Shown piece by piece: positions 40,641 to 54,990 of a stretch of DNA of 64,000 nucleotides; position 1 is the first letter of the stretch, and each line of letters opens with the position of its first letter. The DNA is from Crocodylus rhombifer (lineage: Eukaryota; Chordata; Crocodylia; Crocodylidae), in contig JAVSML010025538.1 in assembly GCA_038503035.1 (NCBI GenBank), positions 660,832 to 724,831 of the forward strand. The letters are read 5' to 3'. The position numbers and the translations under genes were made by a program. The notes beneath the pieces were generated by a model, which was not told the origin of the DNA, did not search any database, and saw only the letters and a list, made by a program, of their open reading frames with translations.

Positions 40641-43489
40641 GGGTGCCCTCTGTCAACTGCTATTGGTTTTGCAAATGAGAAAAACAAAGCCAAACACCCT
40701 GGCTTGAGCATTTGATAATGGCCTGCATTGAAAAAAATAAGTACCTGTCAAGTTTCTCCCTTTGGCCAGTACACACATGGAACCTGAGGTCAAGCACATA
40801 AAAGCTTTGATTTCAATAATTAAACATAATTGATGCATTAAGCATGAATTTATCACACATAACACCTATTCAAGCAGAAAGAACATCTCTGTTTGGGCTA
40901 ACTGAAAACCTCTGGGGAAGACTTCACCTGCCCAAAGCTCAATTTGGCTGTGGGCTGTCAACTGACAGCCATGACCACTGTACTATATGGGCTCAAAAAA
41001 GTAACTGGCTTTTGGACTGTCATTACAAATGGAAAGCCTTCTTTGGCCACCCCACATCATGCCTCTTTCCATATGACCTTGAGTTATAGGACCCCGAGCT
41101 GGACTCTCCCCCATGTACAGATGTTGGTTCTGCAGGCCCAAGAGACATAAGTCTTTTGTGAACCTTTGCAACATTTCACAGATAAGATGCTCTGAACCAT
41201 GTTCCATCTACTGCCTTTTCTGAGATCAGGGCTCAGCTGTACACAGGGGTGCCCAGAGAGAATGGTACGCTGACTGGCCACTGGATTTTGACAAGTAGTC
41301 AAATCTGGTGGCCAGTCAGCTGCTGGATGAGCTTCTACTGGATGAGCCGCTCCCCCACCCAACGTGATCCGCTGGGGCTGACAGCTTACTGTCATGGTCA
41401 CAGGTAACTGCTGTCTGTGCTCCAAATCCTTTTCCCTACCTCCCTGTCTACTCATGCAGGACAACTGCTGTTCTCTGCCGCAGCACAGCCCTCGGTGCCC
41501 AGGCTCGGGTTGTGCAGGGCTGCAGAACAACTGGTACAAGGGTCTGGCTGCACAGCCACCATTTCCTCTGGGGGACTCTCTGGGGAAGTGCCCCAGGGAC
41601 AGTCACCCCTGGGAATGTCAATATGCCCCTTACATGATACTTCTGCATGTACTCTGGGTGGTGAGTAATGAGTCTCTGCACAGGCTGAAGGTTGTCTGAG
41701 CTAGCACACCGTGCTGCTGCTGATCCTGCTGGTACCTTGTGTACACCTGCAGTCCTGGTTTGGGACCCTTAGCTATGACGGCACAGGGGGCAAGCCTGCT
41801 CTGCCATGCAACCTACACTGGCAGCTGGATGGATACTTGTCACAGGGCTACATGACCCTGCCCTCTGATACCAAGGTAGACATCACAGAAGAAATCAGCA
41901 CCGTCCTCAGTGTGTGAGTGGTGCAGTCCCATTGAGCTCTGAGGAAATGGGATAATAAATAAAGTTGTGAACTATAGCATACCTGTTCAGGTGTTGTAGT
42001 GGTGGGAACAAGAAGCCAGGGTGTGTGGACATGCCATCTTAATCCTACTCCAATTTTCATTTAGTGCTGTCATTCTCAGTGAGGAAAGAACTGACCTGAT
42101 ATGCATAGAGCAGGCAGCCATGCTTAATGGTCCTGCAGACTCACAAACTGCTGTTTGTTGGGTTTTCTGTAAAACTACCAAGTGAATATATGGGTTGGGG
42201 GAAGGGGGATATTCAGCCATAACAAACCAGAAAGGGATATTTTAGTGGGGGGTGGAAGGGAGCAGTAGTTCCTCAAGGCAGCTGCTTTCATGCAACGTCT
42301 GGGGTGATATGCTCTGCTAACATATTTTCGGCAACTCTTGCAATTTCAACTGGCACCAGTGAACAGCATGCTCTGAATGGCTTGTTGCCACAGTCAGGGT
42401 CATTCTGGGTAGTTGCACTGGGGAAAAGAATGTTTGCCAATGTCAGTGAGCCAGACACCATAACCCATTGATCCAGACACCAGTAGTGGGGACCCCTATC
42501 CAACTGACCTGCCCCTCCTCATCTCCCCCCCACCCCGACCAAGTGGGACCATGCATGCCCCTTCCCTGGTGTTGGCCCAGGCACAAGCCTCGAGTCTGGC
42601 TTAGGTATGCCCTGGTAAAACTAAAGGTTGAGGGGGTCTTGAAAAAAAAAAAAAGAAAATATTTGGCTTTTAAAAAAGTATCATATTCTCTAGCATAGAA
42701 CATGACCAAGAATATAATACACACCTTGTTTCTGAAAGGTAGAATGAAGGGAAAAATATCTTTCCTTGCAGTAAGAAACTGAGCAGCAACAGCTAGGGAG
42801 TAGAGCTGTTCACTGTTCTTTTCCTGTGAATTGTGTGCAGATTTTACTTTTACTTTTGGTTGCCTGTATCAGCAGATACTGTTCTTACAATTTTTCTCAT
42901 ATATAATGCACACAACAATTTCCAGCAAGTGGTTATGGGGGGTGGGAAAAAACTGCATGTTGTAATACAAGCAAAACATTCAGGTTTTATGTTCTGATGA
43001 AGAGGCCAGGGAGATGACCCAGCCACATTCTATGTCCAGTGGGGTGGTGGCAGCAGGGAGGAGCCATGCTTCAGGCAGCCACAGAGAGAAAGACCTGGCA
43101 GCAGCAACGGGGAGGTGGCTGCACATGCTGCCAGTTCCCATTTTTTCCTGGCGGCCAGCAGTAGCTTCTGCCCAATTGGTGGTGCTGCTCTTGCCTCCAT
43201 CCCCAGATCACCAACACTGAGGCCAGGCAACAGTTCCAGCCTCTCTTTGGGGTAGAGGGGCAGTGTTGGTAGCAGCAGGATCCCTGGATAAACTGCCTCT
43301 GCTGAAGCTGCCATCCACCTGTGCCCATTCCAGCTCCCCACCCATCCAAAGCCTCATCCCCTATAGGGAGGTTTTATAACTTGTTTTGGGGGACTTGACA
43401 GGGCTGAATCAGCCTGTGACAGCTCCTTCAAAACTCCCTATGCAGCCTGCAGGCCCAAATAAATTGCCCGCCACTGAATTAGGGAATAC
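40641..43489. other. Intergenic with decayed coding-like patches; no gene assigned
   Basis: Several GC-richer patches here have open frames on both strands without family resemblance. The frame at 41711-41917 (+) starts with a hydrophobic leader-like run and ends before an AATAAATAAA at about 41953. The frame at 42288-42503 (-) contains DQWVMVSGSLTLANILFPSA and AENMLAEHITPDVA. A GC-rich block spans about 43010-43370. These may be remnants of an old repeat or pseudogene. Confidence 0.3.
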
Positions 43490-43612
43490 ATCACTCTACA
43501 GCTATCTTGTTCAATACTCTCCCTTTATGGCATCCTGTGGGGAACAGAATACTGGGCTAGATGAACTATTAATCTGACCCTGTATGGAAATTTTTATGTT
43601 CCTATGGAAGTA
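43490..43612 (+). mobile_element. CR1/L3-like LINE 3' tail
   Basis: ATACTGGGCTAGATGAACTA, TTAATCTGACCCTGTATGG and TTTTTATGTTCCTATGG match the widespread sauropsid LINE tail of the form 'ACTGGGCTAGATGGACC...CTGACCCAGTATGGC...TTATGTTC'. No coding part remains. Confidence 0.65.
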
Positions 43613-46600
43613 TTTTTATGTGGCAATGATTACACAAAAATCACCTTTATGTAGAATATCATGAAAAGCAAGTGCAACTGTACAGTGGGTCTCAGGACAC
43701 ATACCTTGTACAGCAAGGAAAGCAAGATATGAACTGATGGATTCTGTAACATAATCAGATAGGGAAAGAAAGTGAACGCAAAGTGTTTCAAACACCAGGG
43801 AAACTAGCAAAAACATCTCAGCTGTCTATAGACCCCGGCATAAGAGTATAAAGATTTAAAGCAGAAAAGAGTAAGAATAAAATGCTTGATCCACAGCTCA
43901 AGGGCAGACTGGAAACAATACTTCGACCTCATGCAGACATGAAATTGCTAAGAGGATGTTCTCATAAACAAAGTGCTGGAGGCCATGCCATCGTCCACCT
44001 CCTCCTGTTTCTCCCCACATCTGAGGAAGCCAAGTACATCACATAAAACAGAGGATGCACACATTTCTGGAATATCCCAGAGGCAAAAAGAAAGACTAGT
44101 GAAACAGTAACAGCTTTCTGTGGTAAAGATATAGCTTCTTCTATTTAGGTTAAAAATTCTCTAGGGCCCCCTCCTAGTTCTGATTTCCATGCATTTTCTG
44201 GGTTTTCCACAGCCTTGTTACTCAAAGAAAATGACTGGCTTTTATTGAGTTTGGCCAGTGAGGGTGAACCTCACAGTGGTGCAAAAGACCAACAAAAGGC
44301 ATATGCACTGCAGAACTCCTGGTTAATCCCTCTAGGGGACCACTTAAGCACCACTTTGCCACTTAATACTGACTCAAGCTCTGAGGAGTTTATAACTTCC
44401 TACAGAGGGAAAGTACAGAGGTGAATTGCTTTCTAAAAGATCTTCTGAATTTCCTATTTACCACAGAAGCAGTTTACAATAACAAATAAGACTCAAGAGT
44501 AAAATGTGGGACTGTCCTTACCTGAACTGAATAAAATCATATCCATGACTGCAACAGTCTGATGATACTTCCAAATGTGTAGGACCATGCACTCTTTAAG
44601 CAATTTCTCTCAGACAGCTGAGGGTTTTTTTGCCATTTTCACTGGTGTTTGAAACTTTCCATTCACTTTTATCCCCCAGAGTATGTTACAGAATCTCTTT
44701 TTTGTAAGAGTTTCTGGAATTTGTTTTCCCCTAAAGTTCCCACCCAAGGAATTTTGCTTCTCTAAGTTTTCTACTTTTCTTCCATCTACAGGTGTCAGAT
44801 GTTCAAATAGTTTTCCTGGATTGTTTGCTATTTTCATTAATTGTTCTGGGTTGAATATGGACATTGACTATTACAAACTCAATAATTTGACAGATGGTCA
44901 AGCTACCCTTCTCTGGAGGTATGTTATTCACAAGAAGATAGACAAGAAACATGCATTGTTATTCTTAAAGGGAATCTTAGTGTCTTTCTTCCAACCTATG
45001 TTCAGTTCAACCTTTCCAAAAGTGCTCATTAGTTGTTCAACTGTAAGGCTAAAAACTTTATATATTTTTAAAAGATTTTTGACAGAGACCCACAAAATAC
45101 AGCATAATATTATGACAGAACACTAATATTTTCACCATGTTTTCCTTTCTCTCTCTATGAACATACTATAACCAAAATAAATACTCATAGGGAAAGAAGT
45201 AAATGAAATAAATTTATTAGCATTCCCCAACAAATGCATCTAAGGGACTAAGAAGAAACAGGATCCCAATATACAGTAAAACAGGAGAGAAGAGGTGGAG
45301 GAACTATATCTACTTTCTGACAAATTACATCCACTCCCTAAACGATCTGCATTTTGGGGACACCCATGCATGTGCCTGAGTATCTGGAAAAGTCTGAAAT
45401 TTGGGATTTAATCTTCACAGAACTCAAAATTGTGGTCATCCATCTTTAATTGAATTTCACCAATTCAAGTGTTCCTTCATATATTTTAGAGAAAAAACTA
45501 TTTATTACCTCTAGGTCAAAAGATCCTTAAGAAAAGAGAAACTACTTGACTAGATCTACTCCAATATTCCGTCTCCCACTGCATACTACTGAAGGTGTCA
45601 AAAGAAACCTAGCTTTAGGCAGTTATAGAATAACCTGTCCATAAAGAAATTCTCTCTCTCATCCCCAATAGTTAGAAATTGACTTATGCCCTGAGGCCTG
45701 AGTATTTCATCTTACTTCTTAAATTCCAAGTTACTTTTTAAATATTAACTCACACAACTGGGTTTTACTGTCTATTAAAATGCCCAATCCTAATCCTGAT
45801 AATTTTTCTGAGCTCTGTAACTCATAACAATGACTACTGCAATCTAACTTTGATTGTATGTAGAGTGCAAAACCATTTCCTTTTACCAGTTTTACATCAG
45901 CAGATTTCATACAGCATACACCTCTAATTAGCTGATGATTATAAAGGGAAGAAAGTCATTTAATATCAAAAGTAACTTTTTTGGCTTTTAGCCAACAAAT
46001 ACGCTAAAACAAGCAAACGTAGTACAAACAATATTGTTTAGTCAAGCCCTATTTTAAGCAAAGTGTCAAGTGTTCTTAACTGTTTGCCATTAACGGAAGA
46101 TAAACTCCTTCTGCACTGATTTTTAACATACAATGCTCCTTGATTTTATCTACTGCATAACTTGGATATATAGCAAACTCCCTTTACCACAAACCTTCAC
46201 ACTTTAGGTTTTCTAAATGCAATATTACTCCTCTGTGCTTGTCTTCTGCAGTATTTGTGGAACCAAAAATCCCATTTCACTTTATAACAGATATATCCTA
46301 CAGTCCAATGTCTGCAAATAATCCTTCAATGCTAATTCATCTTCTAAGGAAGAATCATATTTTCTGTCTCTGGTACTGAAGTCTACACTCACAAACTTTA
46401 CAATGAATGTAGAAAGGCATAAGAATTGCCTTCTCTAGGTCCCTTATCATTGTAACCCTGACTATTCCCAGGGTACTGCATTAAATCACAGCAGTATTCC
46501 ATACCAAGCAGAACACAGTTCTTTCTGATGGGCAGCAAGCAATTTTTGAAAGGAAAATATTTTTTTCAAATAAACACAAAAAACATTTGGATGGGTTTTT

Positions 46601-49396
46601 TTTCCAGCGTCTAAGATTTCTGTAATGGGTCAAACTCATGTATGCTCTTTTAGTGTTTCCATTTCCAGCTATCACCAGAAGCAAGTGGAGTATGATAGGT
46701 GGCTCAAAGGGGCACAAGCTGCAGGCACTGCTTAATGAGAAGGAAGAAGGCATCAAGGAGCTGGGGATGGGCACTTCACCATCCTGTCTCCCACCTTCAT
46801 ACCCTGCACATTCTCTGCAGTGGTTCTGGCAATGGGGAGGGAAAAAAAAAAGCAGGAATGCCACACAGCATAAGAAGAACAGCTGGAAGTTCACTGATGC
46901 AGAGGACACATGTCACCTCCTTTTTTGCTGCTGAAGATCAGTGTTTAAATAGCTGCTTGACATGCATCAGTGGTAAAAAAGAGGAAGTGCATCTGCAACA
47001 AACCTCTAGCCACCTCCTTTGTACTGTATACCACTACTATCTAGGGTGCAGGACTAGCCAGATAGGCCTCTGCAAGGATTTCACTAATATAAAAATCCAA
47101 AGACATTCAAGTTCAACTTTTCTAAATGCCAAGATGCAGATGACTCAAGCTGGGGATGAAAAGTTCATGATGGATGGAAAGGAAGAGCCTTCCTTTAGTC
47201 AAAAATGTTCTCACTCATTCCTCATGTGCTTTTGCAACTAAGTGGGGGAGTTGCACCTCACTGATACACAAAATAAACCTTGTACTAAAGCACACATTCC
47301 TCATCTTCTGAAGAATACAAAGCTTGCAAATGCACAACAAAGAAAAATATTGTTTAAGTCATTATTTTGTTCACACTATTGGGCAGGATTTAGCTGACAA
47401 AGGCTGCTGAGTAGACCCTGATGTTTTTTTAATATCCATATGAAATGGCAATCAGACAGATTTAGTGCTTGATTTAAGGGAATCTGATGGCTAAGTTACA
47501 CATTTAGATTGGGATGCTGGAGTAAGGTCAAACCACTATCATTAACATCCCAAGGAGGAAGGCTCATAATTACAAATGCTTAAAAGCACCAGCAGTCTAC
47601 TGACAGCATGGATTTTCTCAGACTTTTTTCAGCCAGCATCTCCAGTAAACAATAGCATTCAAAAGACTTTTAACTCATACAATATAAGCCTTGCTCATTA
47701 GTAATCCTTGGAGCTTGACTTCATTTGAGCCTGCTCTGGGTCTGGATAGCAATTAGTATTGCCCTCCAGGTAAAGGAGTGTAGATTTATTCCCCAGAGGT
47801 GGTTTAACTTCCTCAACCTACTTTAAAATTAGATTTACTCTGTTACAAATCGTAAGTGTTAAATGAGTAAAACTATTAAACAAGGAATACTGCTGGGCTA
47901 AATGGCTAAGCGTTTAACGGTTTACCACAGTATTACCATTTTTATGGTCTATTAAGGCAATTGGAAGAATATCAGTAGTATGAAGAATCAGGTAATTTAT
48001 ATACAAGTTTGATAAAGTACCGTATGCTTGAGTAAAATGTGGGGCTTCCCTCCTCCCTCCTACATTTAAGAAAATTAGAGGCAGGAACATTTAAAAGGAA
48101 AGGATACAATCCGTTTTCATGTATATTCTCTTTGAACTAAATATATATGTAAATCTGCAATATACTAGTTGCTCTATTTGTGTGTTTGTTGTTAATAACC
48201 CACTATCACCCAAGTTCAGCTGGGTATGAAGAGATACCAGGAATTCAAATCTGTCTGAAATTAGAGTATGTTCAAAATTTGCATCAGATCTGTATCTGTA
48301 TCTCATCTCTGCAGTGCAGGCTCATTTCTGCTATTTTTCTATGTTAACACTGACATGAAGGACATCAATATATTGAATTACTCTACAGCAATCTGAGTTT
48401 TGCATGACTGGAGCATGGAAATAGCAAAATCCTTGGTGCAATACCCTGATCAGAGAGCTTTTGCAAGAAAGGCTGAGGTTTTTATTTGTTGATTTAAATA
48501 TTTAAAAAAATACACAGTAGAGATAGTTATCACATCTTTGCTGTTTATTATCAACAAAAGATAATTCAGCATGTAATGATTTGTTCAATTTGCTACTTGC
48601 CCTTAAATGAACATTTGCCTTTCACCTTGTCTTTTTCTATTTAAAAAACCTGCTGAAGCTAATGAAAGGAATACTAGCCAAAATGCATACTGTTTATTGG
48701 CCTAATGCTCAGTTATTTAGACATACTTGATTTGTTCATAGAGTTTGAAAATCTGCCTAAATTGATAGAAATAGTTTCTCATTTATAGTTAGTTTTTTAC
48801 AAAACACTTGAAAGAAAGTTATAGGAAGCTACATGCCTACTAGTTTCTTAGGAATTCATTGTTCACATGGACTCTATGGAGGCCTAAACCCTGTACAAGT
48901 AAGATTTTCAAGCGTATACTGCAGTTATAGCCATGAGCCTTCACATTTCAAATCAGGGCCTTATGAGCCTTTTCCAGTTATTGCAATTGTTTATACTAAG
49001 CTCTGAAAAACAATTAAGGTACTCTCCTATAAAAATGGCACTTTTAAATGACTCCCTGGCTAGCTGACTATGTACCTAATGATCTCCCTCTCCAGCAGAT
49101 ATGGAGGACTTAGCTTAGGGAAAGAGAAACAATATGAACTGGAACAACTGATACCCATCTCAAAGTGACAGGCTTATGGAAACAGATGCAGCAAGTCAAC
49201 TGCCAATGGACTGCCATCGCACTACAGACAGAAAATTATTGGATTAGCTGAAGTCTGCAAGCACTATGCTCCAGTATAAAGGAAAATATTCTAAGTATGT
49301 GGCTGTCATTGGGACCATCGGAGATATAGAGCATGATATTACTTACGTAAAGTAGGGTAATGCAAATGAAGATAGAAGGAAGATATGCAAGACTAG

Positions 49397-49400
<4 letters not shown>
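43613..49400. other. Intergenic, no gene recognised
   Basis: Long AT-rich stretch. The larger open frames (44683-45126, 46699-47241 and others on both strands) lack family resemblance and overlap each other in antisense, which suggests chance. No RNA gene seen. Confidence 0.45.

Positions 49401-49401
<1 letters not shown>

Positions 49402-49481
<80 letters not shown>
49402..49481. repeat. Compound microsatellite (TA)n(GA)n
   Basis: About 16 TA units (49402-49433) pass directly into about 24 GA units (to 49481). Frames rich in Ser-Leu or Tyr-Ile on the minus strand are readings of this repeat. Confidence 0.95.
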
Positions 49482-49484
<3 letters not shown>

Positions 49485-50090
49485 AAACTACCCATGAAAT
49501 CAATGGTGACAAAAAAGAAATGTAGTACTGCTCTTGTGGACAATAAGATTTGAATACAACAAATGTTTTTCTATTTCTTGCAAACTCTACATGAGGGGGA
49601 AAAAAACATTTTTTGTAGTAGTAATCAAGGAAAACCACTGTTCTAGTTAGAATATAATAATGAAAACAGTGTGCCTGTTAGGGATTTATTCTGGAATTAG
49701 TAATTGAAATGTTAAAATTAATAGTTTAACATATAGCCAAGATAAACACATTGTAAGTCAGAGACAGCTGTCAAACTTGACACCAATTCATCTGTAACTC
49801 AACAGTCACATGCTTCATTGATTCACAGAGAATGAAACTCACTCTTTTGCTGAGGGTCAGGACAAAACCACTTTGTTTTCTTTTCATTATAACATACGTG
49901 GTATGTAAGTAACACATAGACCATATATCAACCACTCTGACTTGGGTAGTTTTCACCCATATGGCAATATCTGACTCCATGCAGAAGGGGGCAATAGAGA
50001 TTCTTCCTAAACTCTTGAAGTGATAAGCAGGATTGATAGGTGTACAGAGCCCTGTTTAGCATATTCTGTACTGAGGGGATATGTGGTTAA
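49482..50090. other. No recognisable feature
   Basis: AT-rich sequence up to the CR1 element, no gene or repeat recognised. Confidence 0.4.
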
Positions 50091-50091
50091 A

Positions 50092-52536
50092 CTGACACAC
50101 TTGCATTACTCTCAAGAACTGGCAGAAGCCATGCACGCACAGGACATGGTTGTCATGGGTGACTTCAATTACCAGGCAACTCTTGGGAGGAACGCTCAGC
50201 TAAGTCAGATTGGTTGCATTGCTCCCTGACCTGTATCGAAGAGCAATACCAGACTCAGAAAGTGCATGGGCCAACCAAAGGTAATGCTCTCCTAGATTTG
50301 GTCTTGGCCAAAGGAGACAATCTGGTAAGCAACCTGAATATAGAAAGTAGCCTGGATGACAGCAACCACAAAACCATCACGTTCGATATCCATTGCAAGA
50401 CAGGCAAATCAGCTAGAAGGGTTGAAGATTTGAACTTCAAAAAAGTGAATTTCAACGGGCTCAGGGCAATAGTAGGGGAAGCGCTGTGGGACCAGGGACC
50501 AAAGGTGAAAGGAGTGCATGAATAGTGGTCATTCCTCAAGGACACAATCCATGAAGGGCAAAAGAAGTCAATTCCCATGTGAAGGAAAGGTAGCAGAAGG
50601 GCTGGTAAGCCCTTTTGGCTTAATAGGAATATCATGGTCCCATTGAAAAATAAGAAGGAGGCATACAAAAAATGGAAGCTTGGGGCAGTCCCCAAGAGGG
50701 ACTATACAACAACAACCCGCACTTGTAGGGAGCAGATTAGAAAGGCTAAGACAATGACTGAATTTAAACTAGCAACAGAAATCAAGGACAATAAGAAGTC
50801 CTTCTTTAGTTAGGTAGGGAACAGAAGGAAAACAAATGAAAACATGGGGCCATTGCTTAACAATTCAGGACAGCTAGTTACAGACACTCAGGACAAAACT
50901 GTACTAAATGATGACTTTGTTTTGGTATTTCACTGGACTAAGGGGAAAATCATATTAGACCAGGTTCAGCAGAGGCATGGTGGGAATAAGAGCCTTCCTA
51001 CTCTTGATGTTGAGCTGCTGTGTGATCAATTAGAAAAGACATTTATAAGTTAGCAGGACCAGATGAACTTCACTCAAGAGTGCTGGAGGAGCTGGCCAAA
51101 GTCATTGTGGGACCTCTGGTGAAACTCTTCCAAAACTCAAGGTACTTAAAGGAGGTGCCTGAAGACTGGCCAATGTTGAAGAGGGCCAATGTTGTGCTCA
51201 TTGAGGAGGAGGAGAAAGGACCCAGGCAACTAGAAGCCACTTAGTCTAACTTCTATCCCTTGGGAAAATCCTGGAAAAATTCATCAAGGATTCTATGTGC
51301 GATACACTTGCAGAAGGTAGGATTCTGAATGACAGCCAGCATGGCTTTACCTTGGCCAGGACTTGTCTTCCAATCTAATTTCCTTCTTTGACCAGGTAAC
51401 TCACCACCTGGATAAGAGTGAGGAGGTTGACATTGTATACCTGGACTTCCAAGAGACCTGTGATCTGATAACCCATGATGTTCTTATGGGAAAATTAGAG
51501 GATTGTGGGCTTAACTGCTCGACAGTTAGGTGGGTAGGAAGCTGGCTATGGGGTAGAACCCAGAGAGTTCTAACAAACAGATCTGTGTGGTCCTGGTGAG
51601 AAGTTGTCAGTGGTGTCCCTCAGGGGTCTGTGCTTGGTCCAGTGCTTTTCAACAACTTTATCAAAGATTTGAATGTGAGGGTGAAGAACTCACTGGCCAA
51701 GGTCACAGATGACACCAAGTTATAGTGAAGTGTGTTCACGCTGGAAAACAGGCTGCAGACCTAGACAGGCTGGCAGGTTGGGCATATAAGAACCAAATGA
51801 AGTCCAACATTGAGAAATGCAAAGTGCTCCATCTGGTGACAAACAATCCCCAACATACTTACAGGCTCAGTGGTGCCAAACTGACTAGCACCACAACTGA
51901 AAGGGACCTAGGGGTAATAACAGACCATAGCTAGCAAGAAGAACAGTACTCTGGCATGCATGATGCATCTCAAGCAAAGCCAGGGAAGTGATTCTTCCAC
52001 TTTACTCAGCATTGGTGAGGCTGCAGGTGGAGTACTGTGTCCAGTTCTGGGCGTCACATTTCAACAAGGATGTGGAAAAGCTTGAGAGAGTCCAGAAAAG
52101 AGCCACCCATATGATCAGGGACTTGCAAGGCAAGCCATATAAGGAAAGACTGAAGGACTTGGGTCTCTTCAACCTAAAAAAGAGAAGTTTGAGACAGGAT
52201 TTGGTAGCAGGTTACCACTATATCAGGGGGTTCGGGGAACAACTGTTCACCAGGGCGCCCTTGAGGAAAACTAGGAGTAATGGCCACAAACTCCTGGGAG
52301 ACCATTTCAGGCTTAACACTAGGACAAACTTCTTCACAGGTAGGGTGTCCAGACTATGGAATAAACTCCCTCCAGAGGTGGTGATATTGTCTATCCCGGA
52401 AATCTCCAAGAGAAAACTGGATGGGCACCATCCTGGGATCACCTGACCCCAGTTGTCTTTCCTGCCTAGTGCAGGGGGGCTGTACCAAATGATCTTGCAA
52501 GGTCCCTTCCAGCCCCTTACAATCTATGAATCTAGT
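50092..52536 (+). mobile_element. CR1 LINE, 5'-truncated, most of ORF2 and complete 3' tail
   Basis: Plus-strand CR1. The endonuclease begins at its second half with MVVMGDFNYQATLG, GKGNALLDLVLAKGDNL-like sequence and DDSNHKTITF (50140-50400). A linker with KKEAYKKWKLG follows. The reverse transcriptase has FDQVTHHLDKSEEVDIVYLD, then [20 protein letters not shown], and its catalytic box as VTDDTKL near 51705. The C-terminal region (51988-52446) is one clean frame of 152 codons: LVRLQVEYCVQFWASHFNKD, RVQKRATHMIRD, NGHKLLGDHFRLNTRTNFFTG and RLWNKLPPEVV. The element ends in AAGGTCCCTTCCAGCCCC and a short ATCTATGAATCTA tail. Stops and frameshifts in the first two thirds show it is dead. The N-terminal endonuclease and ORF1 are missing. 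Confidence 0.95.
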
Positions 52537-54990
52537 TTGCTTTTTCTAACATGAGAAATTTTACACGATGACTTAATTATTGGAACACTACAATTACTAT
52601 TTCTGAAATTTTTGTTCCAGAGTGTAAAGTGAAAATAAAATATTATGTTTGCAAAGTTGCAGCAGCCAAAACATTATTTTCCTTTCCTTTATCAAAATAA
52701 AGAGAGATTATGATTTTAAATTTTCATTACTTTCTACTTCAGCCATAACATTTGCTTCTGGCAGAAGCCTTCCACATGTAATAGTAAAAATGTTATTTGA
52801 CTATTCCAAATTAAATGAAAATATACTTATTACTTAGATCTTAAACCCTTTGAGAACATTTTATTTTAGCGTATTTCTACAGCACAGAGGCCCAGTAAGG
52901 CCAAACTCCATGACATGCTTTCTTAACATAAATATCTTAAATGTATGATGAATGTTTATCAACCTTTATTTCAAACTATCTTTATGTTGTGGAGCTAAGT
53001 TAGCTGGGCATTTAACCAATAATCCAGATTAACTGTTATTATAATTTTGTGGGTTTTTTAAATAGAATCAGTTCTTTTAAACCTATCTAGAAAGTCAATT
53101 TTGGTCTTGATCCAATGAAGTACTTAAATGCAAGGGTAACTTTAAGCATTTGGAAGAAATGAAAATACGCACATGCTTAAAAAGTAGCTGTACATTTGAT
53201 TCCTCAGCTGGAGATGAAGCTTACTGATTACATTTTCAAATTGGCTCAAATGATTTTGGACATGTTTATTTTGAAAATTACCCTATCCATTTAGGATGCT
53301 AAGTTTCATTTAAAGTCAGAGAGCATGAAGTGCTCAGACCCCTTTTGAAAATGGTACTTTTTTGCCTTTAAAAATATTTCCTTTAGACTAAAACAAACAC
53401 TGTCTTAAAAACCTTTTGGCAATTCAGATCAAGAGAGATGGCTGGAATTTGAAGGTGTTCTGGAAGTAACATTTATTTTGAAAGTAAAATTAAGACATGT
53501 ACCTGAAGTAAAAGGATAGTGATGTTTTCAACAATGACAGGTAATAAAAGAAAAAGTGAATTCACACCAGAGCTAAAAAAACCCCCCAAAACCCAACAAA
53601 AACAAGGAAATAAAAAACCCAGCACTTCCATAGATACTTGTTCTAAATGTGAAAAAAAAAAAATCTGTCTTAAAAAAAAATCAAAACGTCACATTTACAA
53701 ATCAGAAGTATTTTCGCTAAAAATCTGATGGCAAGAGTCTGACTCATTCAACCAGGAAACAAAAATACTATATGACCTTTACATCTGAGCAGATCAGACC
53801 CAATTTTGATTTCATTTTGGATATTTGCCAATAAACTACACACCAAAAATTTACTGCCTCCTATAAAATATCTCAGGGGGATTTTTTTCTCATAAATGAA
53901 TCAGAAAAAAATGCAATCTACTCACAGACAATTCTGGGAAATTTTGAATATCAATCATTCATTACAAATTGTTTGCCTATATCTAATCCATATTTTTAAT
54001 AACTGATTTGGCTTATCTGTAACAAAGTTACTCAGAGATGCTCATTTGATCTTGTTCCACTGCTAATACCATTCTGCATTGTTTGACACCTGCTATTCTG
54101 TGAATAGGCTGTTGAAGGAGAAGAGGAGAAGAGCTCACCGGTTATAACAAACATTCAACAAGCTATAAAGATAATGCAGAGCCAATTGTTTTAATCACAA
54201 CAATGTCAATTGGCTGTTAATGCATCAGTTACAGGGTTTTAAATACTGTCCACCAATGTAAAAGAAAGGTAAATGTGCCTTTTATTTTGTTCACTGCCAC
54301 TCATTTAATGTGTGAAACAGGTTTTAATGAATAATTAGCTGAGCATAGGTCAATTAGTACATCTGTAAGATACTGTTGAAATTTCTTCATGTTTCTCTAG
54401 AGTTTAAATGAAAGTACTGATTAAGGTAATTTAAACTCTGAACAAACATTTATGAACTGGAGTGCCAAGATGACATAGCAATAGTGCAGATGCTAACTTT
54501 GCTAGTTGCTTGTCACCCTAGACAAAACAGAAAAAAGGAGAGACCTTACAACCACACATGACCAATTCCATCTTCAGCTGATTTAATTCAAATATTCCCA
54601 ATACTACTCTTGAGAAGCAATTTAGAAGACATCCCTTAATCTCTTATATCTGGCAGCACACAGTGACTGGCCACATTAATGTGATGGATAAGTATAAGGA
54701 TTGTAGCAAAACTTCCAGTTTTTCTTTTTCTTTTAAAATGCATTCGCTCCCCTTCCCCAACCATTTCTGACTTTGTCTCTCCCTCTCTATTCCCTATAGG
54801 TAAGTATAAGTGAGATAAGATGTAGGATAAGATTTAACATTTTATTTTAGGTAGTAAGTTTTATTTCTCTCCCCTCTGCAAATAAGTGCCCTGCTATTTT
54901 GATGTAGACATCTACTGTTTTATAAGTGCTAATTATTATGTTTGTGTTGATTTTTTTTACTCCTTTTATATTGTGTGATTACTATTTTAG
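52537..54990. other. Intergenic, no gene recognised
   Basis: AT-rich. The segment at about 53100-53200 (AGTACTTAAATGCAAGGGTA, ACTTTAAGCATTTGG, ACATGCTTAAAAAG) resembles an old dispersed repeat with TTAAGCAT motifs seen in many sauropsid genomes, but I cannot name it. The A-rich frame at 53519-53728 is low complexity. Confidence 0.4.

Noticed and set aside
46699..47241. 180-codon open frame, with a 142-codon frame antisense to it
   Set aside because: Frames on both strands cancel each other as evidence. No domain or biased composition beyond the local base content.
49343..49638. Frames rich in Ser-Leu and Tyr-Ile
   Set aside because: They are translations of the TA/GA microsatellite.
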